A stretch of DNA of 64,000 nt from CAVVEQ01 sp963804865 (lineage in GTDB: Bacteria; Chloroflexota; Anaerolineae; Anaerolineales; Anaerolineaceae), in NCBI GenBank assembly GCA_963804865.1, contig CAWDSH010000001.1, positions 372,001-436,000 on the forward strand, given 5' to 3'. The position numbers and the translations under genes are program-made. Position 1 is the first letter of the stretch. Each line of letters opens with the position of its first letter. Positions 44,353 to 52,715 of the stretch are shown here, piece after piece. Below the pieces are notes generated by a model. The model saw nothing but the letters and a program-made list of their open reading frames with translations, made no database searches and had not been told where the DNA came from.

Positions 44353-44799
44353 TTATTTACTTAATATTTCTCTAACTAGTTTGTTAACGACGTCTCCTGA
44401 TGCTCGCCCTGCAATTTTTGGCATCAAGACCTTCATCACTTTTCCGGTATCAGAGATTGACGCCGCGTAGGTTTCTTCAACACAATCCTGTATCAGCACG
44501 CGAATTTCATTTTCCGATAACTGTGCAGGGAGAAAAGTCTCCAGGAACTTGATTTCATTTTTTGCTTGATCGATAATATCCAATCTGGCACCTTTCTCAG
44601 CGGCGTCAATTGTCTCGCGATGTTGCTTGATATCTTTTTGAATCAAAGAAATGATCGCCGCATCATCTAAATCTGTCCCTTTTTCAACTTCCAACAGCTT
44701 GATATTTGATAAAAGAACGCGAATGACATTTTTTTTGATAGGACTATTTTCTTTCATCGCGTCATGTAAAGAAAGCACTAAATGATTTTTTAATCCCAT
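44353..44799 (-). CDS. yqeY: GatB/YqeY domain protein
   Basis: 148 residues. The YqeY domain (tRNA-binding fold shared with the GatB C-terminus) spans the whole protein: LHDAMKENSPIKKNVIRVLLSNIK, AAEKGARLDIIDQAKNEIKFLETFLPAQLSENEIR and GKVMKVLMPKIAGRASGDVVNKLVREIL. Function as a stand-alone protein is unclear. It precedes pgpH by 3 bases. Confidence 0.93.
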   Translation of the reverse strand: MGLKNHLVLSLHDAMKENSPIKKNVIRVLLSNIKLLEVEKGTDLDDAAIISLIQKDIKQHRETIDAAEKGARLDIIDQAKNEIKFLETFLPAQLSENEIRVLIQDCVEETYAASISDTGKVMKVLMPKIAGRASGDVVNKLVREILSK

Positions 44800-44812
44800 G
44801 ATCTACCTCATT

Positions 44813-45376
44813 TCAATTAATAATGATGTAATTCTTGATTTCACCAAAGATTTCTTCACCAATTCCTGGTACGCTCATGATCTCTTCTAACGTCATAAAC
44901 GGTCCATGAATAAGCCGATACTCAATGATTTCCTGCGCTTTAATTGTCCCAATGCCAGGTAGCTGATCTAATTGTTCTAGGGTAGCGTCATTTATATTGA
45001 TTTTTGTAGTACCTGACGATGCATTTGGGGTCACTGACAACTCAAGGATGATTGAAGAGCTTTCCATGTCTTTCTTTGGTATTTTAAGATACTCGCCATC
45101 AACCAAGACCCTTGCTAGATTAATGGAATCAGTTGAAGCTGATTTAGTAAAACCACCTGCAGTATCTATGGCATCGATTACTCTAGAATCAGGAAACAGG
45201 GAATAGACACCTGGCTTTACTATTTCTCCAGTAATATGAATCTTAATAAGAATTGTTTTTTCAGTAGGAAGCAAAGTTATTGGTTTTTGAACAGAGTGCG
45301 AAGAAATTAATAATATAACTGCGGAAAAGAGCATCCCAGCGAGGATTGCGAGTAAAAACTGCTGCCATTTGTTCAT
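44813..45376 (-). CDS. comEA: ComEA-like DNA-binding competence protein
   Basis: 187 residues. N-terminal membrane anchor (about 7-27), an SLBB domain (about 46-100, IHITGEIVKPGVYSLFPDSRVIDAIDTAGG), then helix-hairpin-helix repeats at about 125-187 (ININDATLEQLDQLPGIGTIKAQEIIEYR, LEEIMSVPGIGEEIF). ComEA binds double-stranded DNA at the cell surface during uptake. No comEC is in the window. It lies 13 bases before yqeY. Confidence 0.9.
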   Translation of the reverse strand: MNKWQQFLLAILAGMLFSAVILLISSHSVQKPITLLPTEKTILIKIHITGEIVKPGVYSLFPDSRVIDAIDTAGGFTKSASTDSINLARVLVDGEYLKIPKKDMESSSIILELSVTPNASSGTTKININDATLEQLDQLPGIGTIKAQEIIEYRLIHGPFMTLEEIMSVPGIGEEIFGEIKNYIIIN

Positions 45377-45393
45377 CGGTTATTTAAATGCAA

Positions 45394-46293
45394 TTAATTA
45401 TTTATCCGAGAATTTTCATTTTCCAATTCAAGCATTTTGGAGAATGCGCTTATGGCAACTTCAACCATGGCTTCGGTAGGTTCTGAGGTGGTCAATTTCT
45501 GTAACTGTAAATTAGGCGTTGCCAGAATTCTGACTGCAACATTATCGAGATGATCACTAATCCATCTTATATATTCATAGGAGACCATTACTATTGGGGC
45601 AATAAACAGGAGACGGGATATGATTAAAAATGGTAATGACATTGTCCCAAGCAAGGTGAAGATAATTAAGGATGTGAAGACTACTGTAAGAATAAAAGAG
45701 GTGCCGCACCTTGGATGCTGCAAAGAATATTGTTGCACAATTCGGGGTGACATCTCAGCTCCTGATTCGAATGCATTTATGGTTTTATGCTCAGCTCCGT
45801 GATACTTGAATACATTGAGAATCTCCGGCATTTTCCTGATTACCGATAAGTAGAAAATGACAAGCATTAAACGAATACTTCCCTCCAGAAGATTTGTGAG
45901 GAAAGTATTCAAATTTAAATATTCAGCAAGCCATTTCCCAATTAGCGCTGGTAAAAGAAAAAAAAGCAATACTGAAAACGCCAATGCCATCACCATACCA
46001 ATCACTGCGGTTGGACCTTCAATTTTTTCATCATCAGCAGTCTGATAATTGGCCGAAATTGTTAAATATCGATATCCCAGAAATAACGCATCGCCAAGTA
46101 GTAATAGACCTCTTAGAAAAGGCAATTCAAATAATTTATTTCGATATGCTTGATGAAGTTCTTCATTTTGTATTTTTATCTCGCCAGTTGGTAGGCGAAA
46201 CGCCGCTGCGAGGTGGGTTTTCCCACGCATTAGAACACCTTCAATAAGCGCTTGACCACCGTAGTTGGGAAGTTTTAGTGTGTTTGATGACAT
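45394..46293 (-). CDS. DUF1385 membrane protein
   Basis: 299 residues. YqhQ-type family: GGQALIEGVLMRGKTHLAAAFR at the N-terminus, ELPFLRGLLLLGDALFLGYRYL, YHGAEHKTINAFESG and HPRCGTSFIL in the middle, with about four membrane segments. The conserved His/Glu and Cys residues hint at a metal-dependent membrane function, but none is established. It starts 9 bases after the M20 peptidase gene on the same strand. Confidence 0.88.
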   Translation of the reverse strand: MSSNTLKLPNYGGQALIEGVLMRGKTHLAAAFRLPTGEIKIQNEELHQAYRNKLFELPFLRGLLLLGDALFLGYRYLTISANYQTADDEKIEGPTAVIGMVMALAFSVLLFFLLPALIGKWLAEYLNLNTFLTNLLEGSIRLMLVIFYLSVIRKMPEILNVFKYHGAEHKTINAFESGAEMSPRIVQQYSLQHPRCGTSFILTVVFTSLIIFTLLGTMSLPFLIISRLLFIAPIVMVSYEYIRWISDHLDNVAVRILATPNLQLQKLTTSEPTEAMVEVAISAFSKMLELENENSRINN

Positions 46294-46302
46294 AAATATT
46301 TG

Positions 46303-47676
46303 CTAACTGAGGTTAAAAAAGAAATGAATGAGGGCATCAATACCCTTATACCAGGTGGGAAGATGTAAATGCTCATTGGGTGAATGAATATTGTCTTCCG
46401 GTAAGCCAAAACCCGTTAGAACAGTGTCGATACCAAGGATCTGCTGCATATCAGCAACGATCGGAATACTTCCGCCTTCCCGTTTAAGAACAGGTTTGGT
46501 TTTCCAAACTGACTCCAAAGCTTTGATTAATGCCTGCGAAGCAGGGATTGATGGATCTGTTGCACATGCTGGACCTCCCGACATCTTTATCAATTCCCAT
46601 CGAATTGATTTTGGAGCATTTTGTTTTAAGTATTCTTTAAGTTGCTGATGAACCTCATCTGGATCTTGATCTGGGACTAGCCGCATTGAAAGTTTTGCCA
46701 TTGCCCAAGCTGGAATCACGGTTTTCGAGCCTTTGCCCGTAAAACCCGAAAAAAGGCCGTTGATATCCAATGTTGGTCGAGCACCAACTCTCTCTGCAGT
46801 GGTAAATCCCTTCTCGCCCCAAGTGGATGGAGACCCGGTCTGGTTTAGATAATATTCGTCATTCAAAGGTAATCGTGCTATTTCTTTTTTTTCATCTTGA
46901 GTGAGGGGTCGAACACGATTATAAAAATTAGGCAGTGTGATACATCCGTTTTCATCGTGCATACCAGCCAAGATATCGCATAACGCAACTGCCGGATTGT
47001 GAATAGCGCCTCCAAAAACTCCCGAATGAAGATCGTGATCCGGACCATAAACGCGCAATTCAAAATATGCTAATCCTCGAAGTGCATAAACAAGCGTAGG
47101 GACATCAGGAGCAATCATGCCAGAATCGGGATTTAGGGCCACTGTAGAAGAATACAGCTTTTTATTTTCCTTTAGAAATTCAGCCAGACTTGGGGAGCCT
47201 ATCTCTTCTTCACCCTCAATCAAGAATTTAAGGTTAACAGGCAGTGATCCAGAATGCAATATGGATTCGATCGCGAAGATCGTCGCCATCACCTGTCCCT
47301 TCATATCAGAAGCACCTCGAGCATATAATTTTTCTCCATCAATTCGAGGTTCAAAAGGACTTGTAATCCATAAATCAATAGGATCTGGCGGTTGGACATC
47401 ATAATGACCATAAATAAGGACAATAGGCGCGTTCTCGCCAGCAAGTAAATAATCTGCATAAACAACAGGGTGACCTTTTGTTGGCATGATCTTGATGTTA
47501 TTCATCCCTAATTTGGATAAATACTTAGCAACAAATTCAGCTGCTGAAAGTATATCCTTTTTGTTTTCCGGTAAAGTGGAAATGGATGGAATTGATAGAA
47601 AACCGGATAAAATCTCAAGGAATTTTTGTCGATTTTGATGTGAAAAATCAAGCGCTGTATCAAGTTCCGAATTCAT
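46303..47676 (-). CDS. M20 family dipeptidase
   Basis: 457 residues. Di-zinc metallopeptidase: VLIYGHYDVQPPDP (first metal ligands His and Asp), RGASDMKGQ, IEGEEEIGSPSL (catalytic Glu and metal Glu), and LHSGVFGGAIHNPAVAL starting the dimerisation domain. C-terminal GLPEDNIHSPNEHL supplies the last metal His. Probably hydrolyses dipeptides or acylated amino acids in the cytosol. AGGA lies upstream of the ATG. Divergent from the SsnA-type gene. Confidence 0.9.
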   Translation of the reverse strand: MNSELDTALDFSHQNRQKFLEILSGFLSIPSISTLPENKKDILSAAEFVAKYLSKLGMNNIKIMPTKGHPVVYADYLLAGENAPIVLIYGHYDVQPPDPIDLWITSPFEPRIDGEKLYARGASDMKGQVMATIFAIESILHSGSLPVNLKFLIEGEEEIGSPSLAEFLKENKKLYSSTVALNPDSGMIAPDVPTLVYALRGLAYFELRVYGPDHDLHSGVFGGAIHNPAVALCDILAGMHDENGCITLPNFYNRVRPLTQDEKKEIARLPLNDEYYLNQTGSPSTWGEKGFTTAERVGARPTLDINGLFSGFTGKGSKTVIPAWAMAKLSMRLVPDQDPDEVHQQLKEYLKQNAPKSIRWELIKMSGGPACATDPSIPASQALIKALESVWKTKPVLKREGGSIPIVADMQQILGIDTVLTGFGLPEDNIHSPNEHLHLPTWYKGIDALIHFFFNLS

Positions 47677-47755
47677 CAGTATTATTCCTTTTATATATAA
47701 TTTCTGGAATTATAAAGGGGTTAAGAAAAATATGTGTAGTGGAAAGTATACCTTA

Positions 47756-47764
47756 TGCTAGAAT
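47756..47764 (+). promoter_or_regulatory. Candidate extended -10 for the SsnA/F420/Mo-hydroxylase run
   Basis: TGCTAGAAT (TG-N-TAGAAT) lies 25 bases before the ATG at 47790, which has a GGAG Shine-Dalgarno. No good -35 is seen, as expected for an extended -10. It would drive the long plus-strand run. Confidence 0.35.
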
Positions 47765-47789
47765 CCAATTAGATTTATGGAGAATTCCA

Positions 47790-49142
47790 ATGATCATAAA
47801 AAATTGTAAAATCATCACCTGGGGAAATCCGAATCTAATTCTGGAAAATAAAGCCATTTTCATAAATAATGGAAAGATAGAACAAATAGATGATTTCGAT
47901 CAATTGGCAAAGACTCATCCAACAGATTCTATATATGATGCTCATAGGCAATTCTGTATGCCAGGAAATATTTGCGCACACACCCATTTTTATGGTGCCT
48001 ATTCGAGAGGCTTATATATTCCTGGTTCCCCACCAAAAGATTTTCCTCAGATCCTTAAAAAACTTTGGTGGCCTTTAGACAAATCATTAACCAAAGATGC
48101 GATTAGATATTCAGCTTTAGTTTGCTTAATCGATGCCATAAAACACGGAACAACGACTTTATTTGATCATCATGCATCACAAAACCAAATCGCCGACTCT
48201 CTCCAGATTATTGATGATGCTGTTGATCTTGCTGGGGTAAGAGCGGCTTTATGTTACGAAATGACAGATAGAGATGGCAGGAAAAAAGCAATTGAAGGTG
48301 CTGAAGAAAATTATAAGTTCATTCAAAAAGTGAAAAAACAAAAGGATAATCATAATAGAGCTGCTTTTTTCGGCCTACACGCGAGTCTGACACTATCAGA
48401 GGAATCCTTGGAATACGCAAGGCAAAAAACCCCAGATGGTTTTGGATTTCACATTCATGTTGCGGAACATCCCATTGACCAATACGATTCCCTGGAAAAG
48501 TATCATTTGAGAGTGGTCGAACGCTTGGAAAAAAATCTACTCTTAGGTGAGAATACCATTGTTGTACATGGAGTTCACCTGGATGCAAACGAGATTCAAA
48601 TATTGGCAAAAACAAAGACATGGGTTACTCACCAGCCACGATCTAATATGAATAATGGGGTTGGCATATCCGATGTAGAATCGATGGACAACTGCGGAAT
48701 AAAGGTATGCTTGGGAAATGATGGTTTCTCAAATGCGATGTGGGAGGAATGGAAGTCTGCATATTTAGCCCACAAACTATGGCATAAAGATCCTCAGCGA
48801 ATGAATGGCAACTTAGTGAAGAAGATGGCTGTTGATAATAATGCCGAAATGGCGAGTAAATTCTTTAAAATCAAAATTGGAAGTATTGAACCAGGCAGCC
48901 AGGCTGATCTCATTTTTGTTGATTACCACCCTTATACGCCAATTACAGTGGATAATTTAGCATGGCACATCATATTTGGTTTTCATGAAAGCATGATCAC
49001 TTCTACCATGGTAGATGGTATTTTTCTAATGGAAGATAGAAAATTATTGAAAATGGATGAAGAGGTAATTACGAAAGAAGCTTTAAAAATTGCTCCCGTA
49101 GTATGGAAGAATTATCAAAAGTTTATTCAACTTGGAGAATAA
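47790..49142 (+). CDS. ssnA: SsnA-like amidohydrolase/deaminase
   Basis: 450 residues from ATG 47790 (GGAG upstream); a long in-frame extension back to 47586 is non-coding in composition and lies antisense to the M20 gene. Amidohydrolase fold: PGNICAHTHFYGAYSRG (first metal His pair, about 60-76), FGLHASLTLSEES, FHIHVAEHP, VHGVHLD and LGNDGFSNAMW (metal Asp). The PGNICAHTHFYGAYSRGLYIPG-type block is the SsnA subgroup signature. In E. coli ssnA sits in the yqeB-ygfK-ygfM-xdhD region and is thought to deaminate or hydrolyse purine-like rings. Here too it heads a molybdenum hydroxylase cluster. Confidence 0.88.
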   Translation: MIIKNCKIITWGNPNLILENKAIFINNGKIEQIDDFDQLAKTHPTDSIYDAHRQFCMPGNICAHTHFYGAYSRGLYIPGSPPKDFPQILKKLWWPLDKSLTKDAIRYSALVCLIDAIKHGTTTLFDHHASQNQIADSLQIIDDAVDLAGVRAALCYEMTDRDGRKKAIEGAEENYKFIQKVKKQKDNHNRAAFFGLHASLTLSEESLEYARQKTPDGFGFHIHVAEHPIDQYDSLEKYHLRVVERLEKNLLLGENTIVVHGVHLDANEIQILAKTKTWVTHQPRSNMNNGVGISDVESMDNCGIKVCLGNDGFSNAMWEEWKSAYLAHKLWHKDPQRMNGNLVKKMAVDNNAEMASKFFKIKIGSIEPGSQADLIFVDYHPYTPITVDNLAWHIIFGFHESMITSTMVDGIFLMEDRKLLKMDEEVITKEALKIAPVVWKNYQKFIQLGE

Positions 49143-49143
49143 G

Positions 49144-49833
49144 ATGGAATCCAATAACACCGAAATGATAAGGAATATTGCTATCCTTGGAGGGACAGGC
49201 AAGGAAGGAAAAGGTTTAGCTTTTCGATGGGTGACCGCTGGTTATGAGGTAATCATCGGATCCAGAGTCATAGAGAAAGCACAAAACGCAGTAAATGAGT
49301 TGAAGCAAATTATAGATCCAAAAAAACGATACCTTTTAAAGGGTTCAACAAATGATGCTGCTGCTGAAGAAGCAGATATCATTGTACTAACAGTACCATT
49401 TGAAGCGCATAAAATCATGCTTGAAACATTGAAAGACTGCATAAAAAGCAAAATATTAATTGATGTAACAGTGCCAATTGTTCCTCCTAAAGTCACTAAA
49501 GTCCAAATGCCACCAGCGGGAAGCGCTGCACAAGAAGCATTGGAAATTTTAGGTTCTGAAGCAAAAGTAGTATCAGCATTTCAAAATATATCTTATGAGC
49601 GATTATTGAATGAGAAAGATATTGAATGTGATGTTCTTGTGTCAGGAACCGGTAAGGAAACGAGAGAAATAGTATTAAAGCTCGTAGCTGATGCTGGAAT
49701 GGTTGGATGGGATGCAGGACCCATCGAGAATTCAGTTGTCGCGGAAGGCTTAACTTCGATTTTGATCAATATAAACAAGCAGTTTGGATCTCATACGGCT
49801 GGAATAAAAATAACAGGCGTAAACCGAAGCTAG
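49144..49833 (+). CDS. npdG: NADPH:F420 oxidoreductase (Fno/NpdG)
   Basis: 229 residues from ATG 49144 (GGAG upstream). It transfers hydride between NADP(H) and coenzyme F420. N-terminal Rossmann motif IAILGGTGKEGKGLAFRW (about 12-29), then VIIGSR with Ser-Arg for the NADP phosphate, ADIIVLTVPFEAH and ILIDVTVPIVPPK. C-terminal VSGTGKETREIVLKL and PIENSVVAEGLT match archaeal Fno. It starts one base after the SsnA stop codon and is followed by cofE. Confidence 0.9.
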   Translation: MESNNTEMIRNIAILGGTGKEGKGLAFRWVTAGYEVIIGSRVIEKAQNAVNELKQIIDPKKRYLLKGSTNDAAAEEADIIVLTVPFEAHKIMLETLKDCIKSKILIDVTVPIVPPKVTKVQMPPAGSAAQEALEILGSEAKVVSAFQNISYERLLNEKDIECDVLVSGTGKETREIVLKLVADAGMVGWDAGPIENSVVAEGLTSILININKQFGSHTAGIKITGVNRS

Positions 49834-49836
49834 GCC

Positions 49837-50607
49837 ATGCAACAATTAATTGTGACACCAGTCGGTGGAATTCCCTTGGTCAAGGAGGGTGATGATCTTG
49901 CGGAAATTATTCTAAAAAAATCCACTGATCAGAAAATTATTATAGAAAACAGAGACATCTTTATTATTACTCAAAAAATAGTTTCAAAATCCGAAGGAAG
50001 GATGATTAATTTACATACCATAAATGCATCTACGGAAGCGAAAAAACTGGCGGAACTTACAGATAAAGATCCTCGATTTGTACAGCTCGTTTTAGATGAA
50101 AGTAGCTGTGTATTACGTCAAGCCCCTGGTACGTTGATCGTCGAACATAAACTTGGTTTTGTGTGTGCAAATGCTGGTATTGATCAGTCAAATGTCAAAG
50201 GAGCATCAGAAAAAGATGGAGAATGGTATCTCCTTTTGCCTAAAGATCCTGATTCAACAGCTAAGAAAATCCGCCGCGCTATTGAAAAATCCACTGGAAA
50301 GCGAATAGGAGTCATGATTATCGATTCACATGGCAGGGCATGGAGGCTTGGCGTTACTGGCGCATGTATTGGAATATCCGGTATTCCAGCTCTGATTGAT
50401 ATGAGAGGCCATAAGGATCTTTTCGGTTATCGACTTCGAATCACTCAAATAGCTACAGCCGATCAGCTTGCTTGCGCAGCTTCTTTAATGATGGGGGAAT
50501 CCGCTGAAGGAAAACCTGTTGTACATATTAGGGGTTTCCCTTATCAGCTGAGAGAATCATCACTCAAGGAGCTAATTAGACCGAAAGATAAAGATCTTTT
50601 CAGGTAA
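49837..50607 (+). CDS. cofE: F420-0:gamma-glutamyl ligase
   Basis: 256 residues. Adds glutamates to F420-0 using GTP. Motifs: FIITQKIVSKSEGRMI (about 45-60), GFVCANAGIDQSNV (about 107-120), IMIIDSHGRAWRLGVTGACIG, and AAASLMMGESAEGKPVVHIRG-like end. The length is that of the archaeal-type single-domain CofE; the C-terminal nitroreductase-like domain of mycobacterial FbiB is absent. 3 bases separate it from npdG and from the 2H phosphoesterase gene. Confidence 0.93.
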   Translation: MQQLIVTPVGGIPLVKEGDDLAEIILKKSTDQKIIIENRDIFIITQKIVSKSEGRMINLHTINASTEAKKLAELTDKDPRFVQLVLDESSCVLRQAPGTLIVEHKLGFVCANAGIDQSNVKGASEKDGEWYLLLPKDPDSTAKKIRRAIEKSTGKRIGVMIIDSHGRAWRLGVTGACIGISGIPALIDMRGHKDLFGYRLRITQIATADQLACAASLMMGESAEGKPVVHIRGFPYQLRESSLKELIRPKDKDLFR

Positions 50608-50610
50608 AGT

Positions 50611-51150
50611 ATGTTTGCGATAATTTCACTGGTTCCAGATGAAAATATACCGGTCATAAAATCATTAAGTAAATTACTGAATATCAATGACGTTATAGAT
50701 GATGATAACAGTAAACTTTACCCGCATTTTTCATGGCAAGTAGCTGAAAGTTACAATATGGATAAGTTGGTTCATTTCTTAAAAGACTTCTCCTGTAACC
50801 ACTCAACTTTTGAAATCTGCATAAATGGTATAGGAATCTTCACTGGAATACTTCCGGTGATTTACCTTCCAATTATTAAATCTACGGAATTGATCGCAAT
50901 TCATCAAGAAATTTGGAAAAAAACAGAAGAAATTCGTATTAGAGCAATTGAATATTATGAAGGCGAGCAATGGATTCCGCATATCACAATTCTTCAGCAG
51001 AATACACTGAACAATGCATCCATGGTTGCTTTGAACAAGATTATTAACCTTCCTATTAAACTCAAAATGAAAATTGATAATTTCGCCCTGGGGGAAGTCG
51101 GAGATTATGATGCAAGCGTTTTAGAGGTATTCAAATTTAATGACAAATAG
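50611..51150 (+). CDS. 2H phosphoesterase (2'-5' RNA ligase-like)
   Basis: 179 residues with both H-x-S/T motifs of the 2H superfamily: YPHFSWQ (about 43-49) and IPHITIL (about 129-135). These enzymes hydrolyse or form 2',5' or cyclic phosphodiesters. The exact substrate is unknown. It lies between cofE and cofD, overlapping cofD by 11 bases, so it is translated with the F420 pathway; a role on a phosphodiester-bearing intermediate is a speculation from position only. Confidence 0.8.
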   Translation: MFAIISLVPDENIPVIKSLSKLLNINDVIDDDNSKLYPHFSWQVAESYNMDKLVHFLKDFSCNHSTFEICINGIGIFTGILPVIYLPIIKSTELIAIHQEIWKKTEEIRIRAIEYYEGEQWIPHITILQQNTLNNASMVALNKIINLPIKLKMKIDNFALGEVGDYDASVLEVFKFNDK

Positions 51151-52090
51151 TAGTAACAAAGTTGTTTTATTGGCCGGTGGAGTTGGGGGAGCTAAAATTG
51201 CAGAGGGATTATCACAAATAATTCCTGATGATCAACTCATAATTTATGTAAACACTGGTGATGATTTTCAGCACTTTGGCTTGGAAATATCCCCTGATTT
51301 GGATACAGTAACTTATATGTTAGCAGGATTATCAAATCCTGTGACCGGATGGGGAAGGGACGAAGAGACCTGGAATGCGCTGAAAACGATCGAGATATTA
51401 GATGGACCCGTGTGGTTTAATTTGGGTGATAAAGACCTGGGAAACCATCTTGAGAGAACACGTTTGAAAAATAATGGCTTTAAACTAAGTACAATCTCTC
51501 AACTGTTTAGTGAAAAAATTGGAATTCGTCAAACAATACTACCAATGAGTGACGATCAAATACGAACTATGGTCCACACTGTTGAATTTGGTTATCTATC
51601 ATTTCAGGAATATTTTGTGAAATTTGGATGCGAGCCAATAATTGACGGAATCAAGTTCCGGGGTATTGGAAAAGCTCGTCCGGTCGATGGAATGATAGAT
51701 ACCCTTATATCATCGAAATTTATTATCATTGCTCCCTCGAACCCTTGGGTAAGTATCGATCCCATCTTAGCGATAAGAGGGGTAAGGTCAGCTTTAAAAA
51801 ACAAATCAATTGTAGCGATCTCACCGATCATTGGAGGTAAAGCTCTAAAAGGACCTGTTTGTAAAATGTATCGGGAATTGGGATATGAAGCTAGTGCACT
51901 ATCTGTGGCAAAGCATTACCAAAATTTACTTCGTGGATTTATCCTGGATAATACGGATGCAGCTTTCGAATCCGAAATTATTAAGAATGGAATAATCCCA
52001 TTTACGACTAATACAATAATGAAAGACAAAAAGAGTAGACGTAAATTAGCCCAAGAGGCTCTAGATTTTTGTGGAAGGTTAAATCAATAA
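51140..52090 (+). CDS. cofD: 2-phospho-L-lactate transferase (CofD/FbiA)
   Basis: 316 residues. Transfers the phospholactyl (or enolpyruvyl) group from its guanylated precursor to FO, making F420-0 or dehydro-F420-0. Motifs: LLAGGVGGAKIAEGL (9-23), VNTGDDFQHFGLEISPDLDTVTYMLAG (about 35-61), WFNLGDKDLGNHLERT, APSNPWVSIDPILA, and VAISPIIGGKALKGP. These are typical CofD substrate-binding blocks. It is followed 1 base later by cofC. Confidence 0.94.
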   Translation: MTNSSNKVVLLAGGVGGAKIAEGLSQIIPDDQLIIYVNTGDDFQHFGLEISPDLDTVTYMLAGLSNPVTGWGRDEETWNALKTIEILDGPVWFNLGDKDLGNHLERTRLKNNGFKLSTISQLFSEKIGIRQTILPMSDDQIRTMVHTVEFGYLSFQEYFVKFGCEPIIDGIKFRGIGKARPVDGMIDTLISSKFIIIAPSNPWVSIDPILAIRGVRSALKNKSIVAISPIIGGKALKGPVCKMYRELGYEASALSVAKHYQNLLRGFILDNTDAAFESEIIKNGIIPFTTNTIMKDKKSRRKLAQEALDFCGRLNQ

Positions 52091-52091
52091 A

Positions 52092-52715
52092 ATGCTAGGT
52101 CTTTGGGCGATTATCCCCGTGAAACCTTTGATTTCAGGGAAAACTCGTTTATCTAAAGTTCTGGATGATAAAAGCCGGATGGCTCTAATTAAAATACTGG
52201 TTTTAAGAACCATAAAATCAATTAATAATACTAAGCAATTCGAACATTGTTTAGTTATCAGCAATGATCATGAGATTCTTGAAATAGCCCGAAAAAGACG
52301 GGTAGAAACATTATTTGAAGAATCTCCTATTGATTTGAATCGAGCAATAGTTAAAGGCATCGAATTTGTGAAAGAAAATTCTGGAGAAAAAGTGCTTGTC
52401 TTGCATTCTGATTTACCTTTGATCACTACAAAAAACCTCAATGAAATATTATCTTTAGGTAAGACGGACAATTCCATCGTGATTTCACCCGATAGACATT
52501 TAAAAGGAACAAATATAATTTATCTAAATCCCATTGGAAATTTTACTTTTCATTATGGAGAAAATTCATTTTTAAAACATCTCAAAGAAATTAAAAAGAG
52601 CAATTACCAAGTGGAGATATATAATCATATCAACGTAGCGCTGGATTTGGATTTACCGGAAGACTTGGAATTGTATAAAAGACATTTGAAAAATTTCGGA
52701 GGAGATTATGACTGA
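52092..52715 (+). CDS. cofC: 2-phospho-L-lactate guanylyltransferase (CofC)
   Basis: 207 residues. Activates a phospho-acid (2-phospholactate, phosphoenolpyruvate or 3-phosphoglycerate, depending on lineage) with GTP. Motifs: WAIIPVKPLISGKTRLSKVL (nucleotide site), LVLHSDLPLIT (metal-binding Asp), VISPDRHLKGTNIIYL and FTFHYGENSFLKHL. It overlaps the LLM gene by 8 bases. The pyrophosphate released could be removed by the family II pyrophosphatase encoded 5 kb downstream. Confidence 0.9.
   Translation: MLGLWAIIPVKPLISGKTRLSKVLDDKSRMALIKILVLRTIKSINNTKQFEHCLVISNDHEILEIARKRRVETLFEESPIDLNRAIVKGIEFVKENSGEKVLVLHSDLPLITTKNLNEILSLGKTDNSIVISPDRHLKGTNIIYLNPIGNFTFHYGENSFLKHLKEIKKSNYQVEIYNHINVALDLDLPEDLELYKRHLKNFGGDYD

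Noticed and set aside
47586..47789. N-terminal extension of the SsnA reading frame
   Set aside because: It lies antisense to the start of the M20 gene, has no Shine-Dalgarno and its composition is unlike the protein; SsnA homologues begin at MIIKNCKII.
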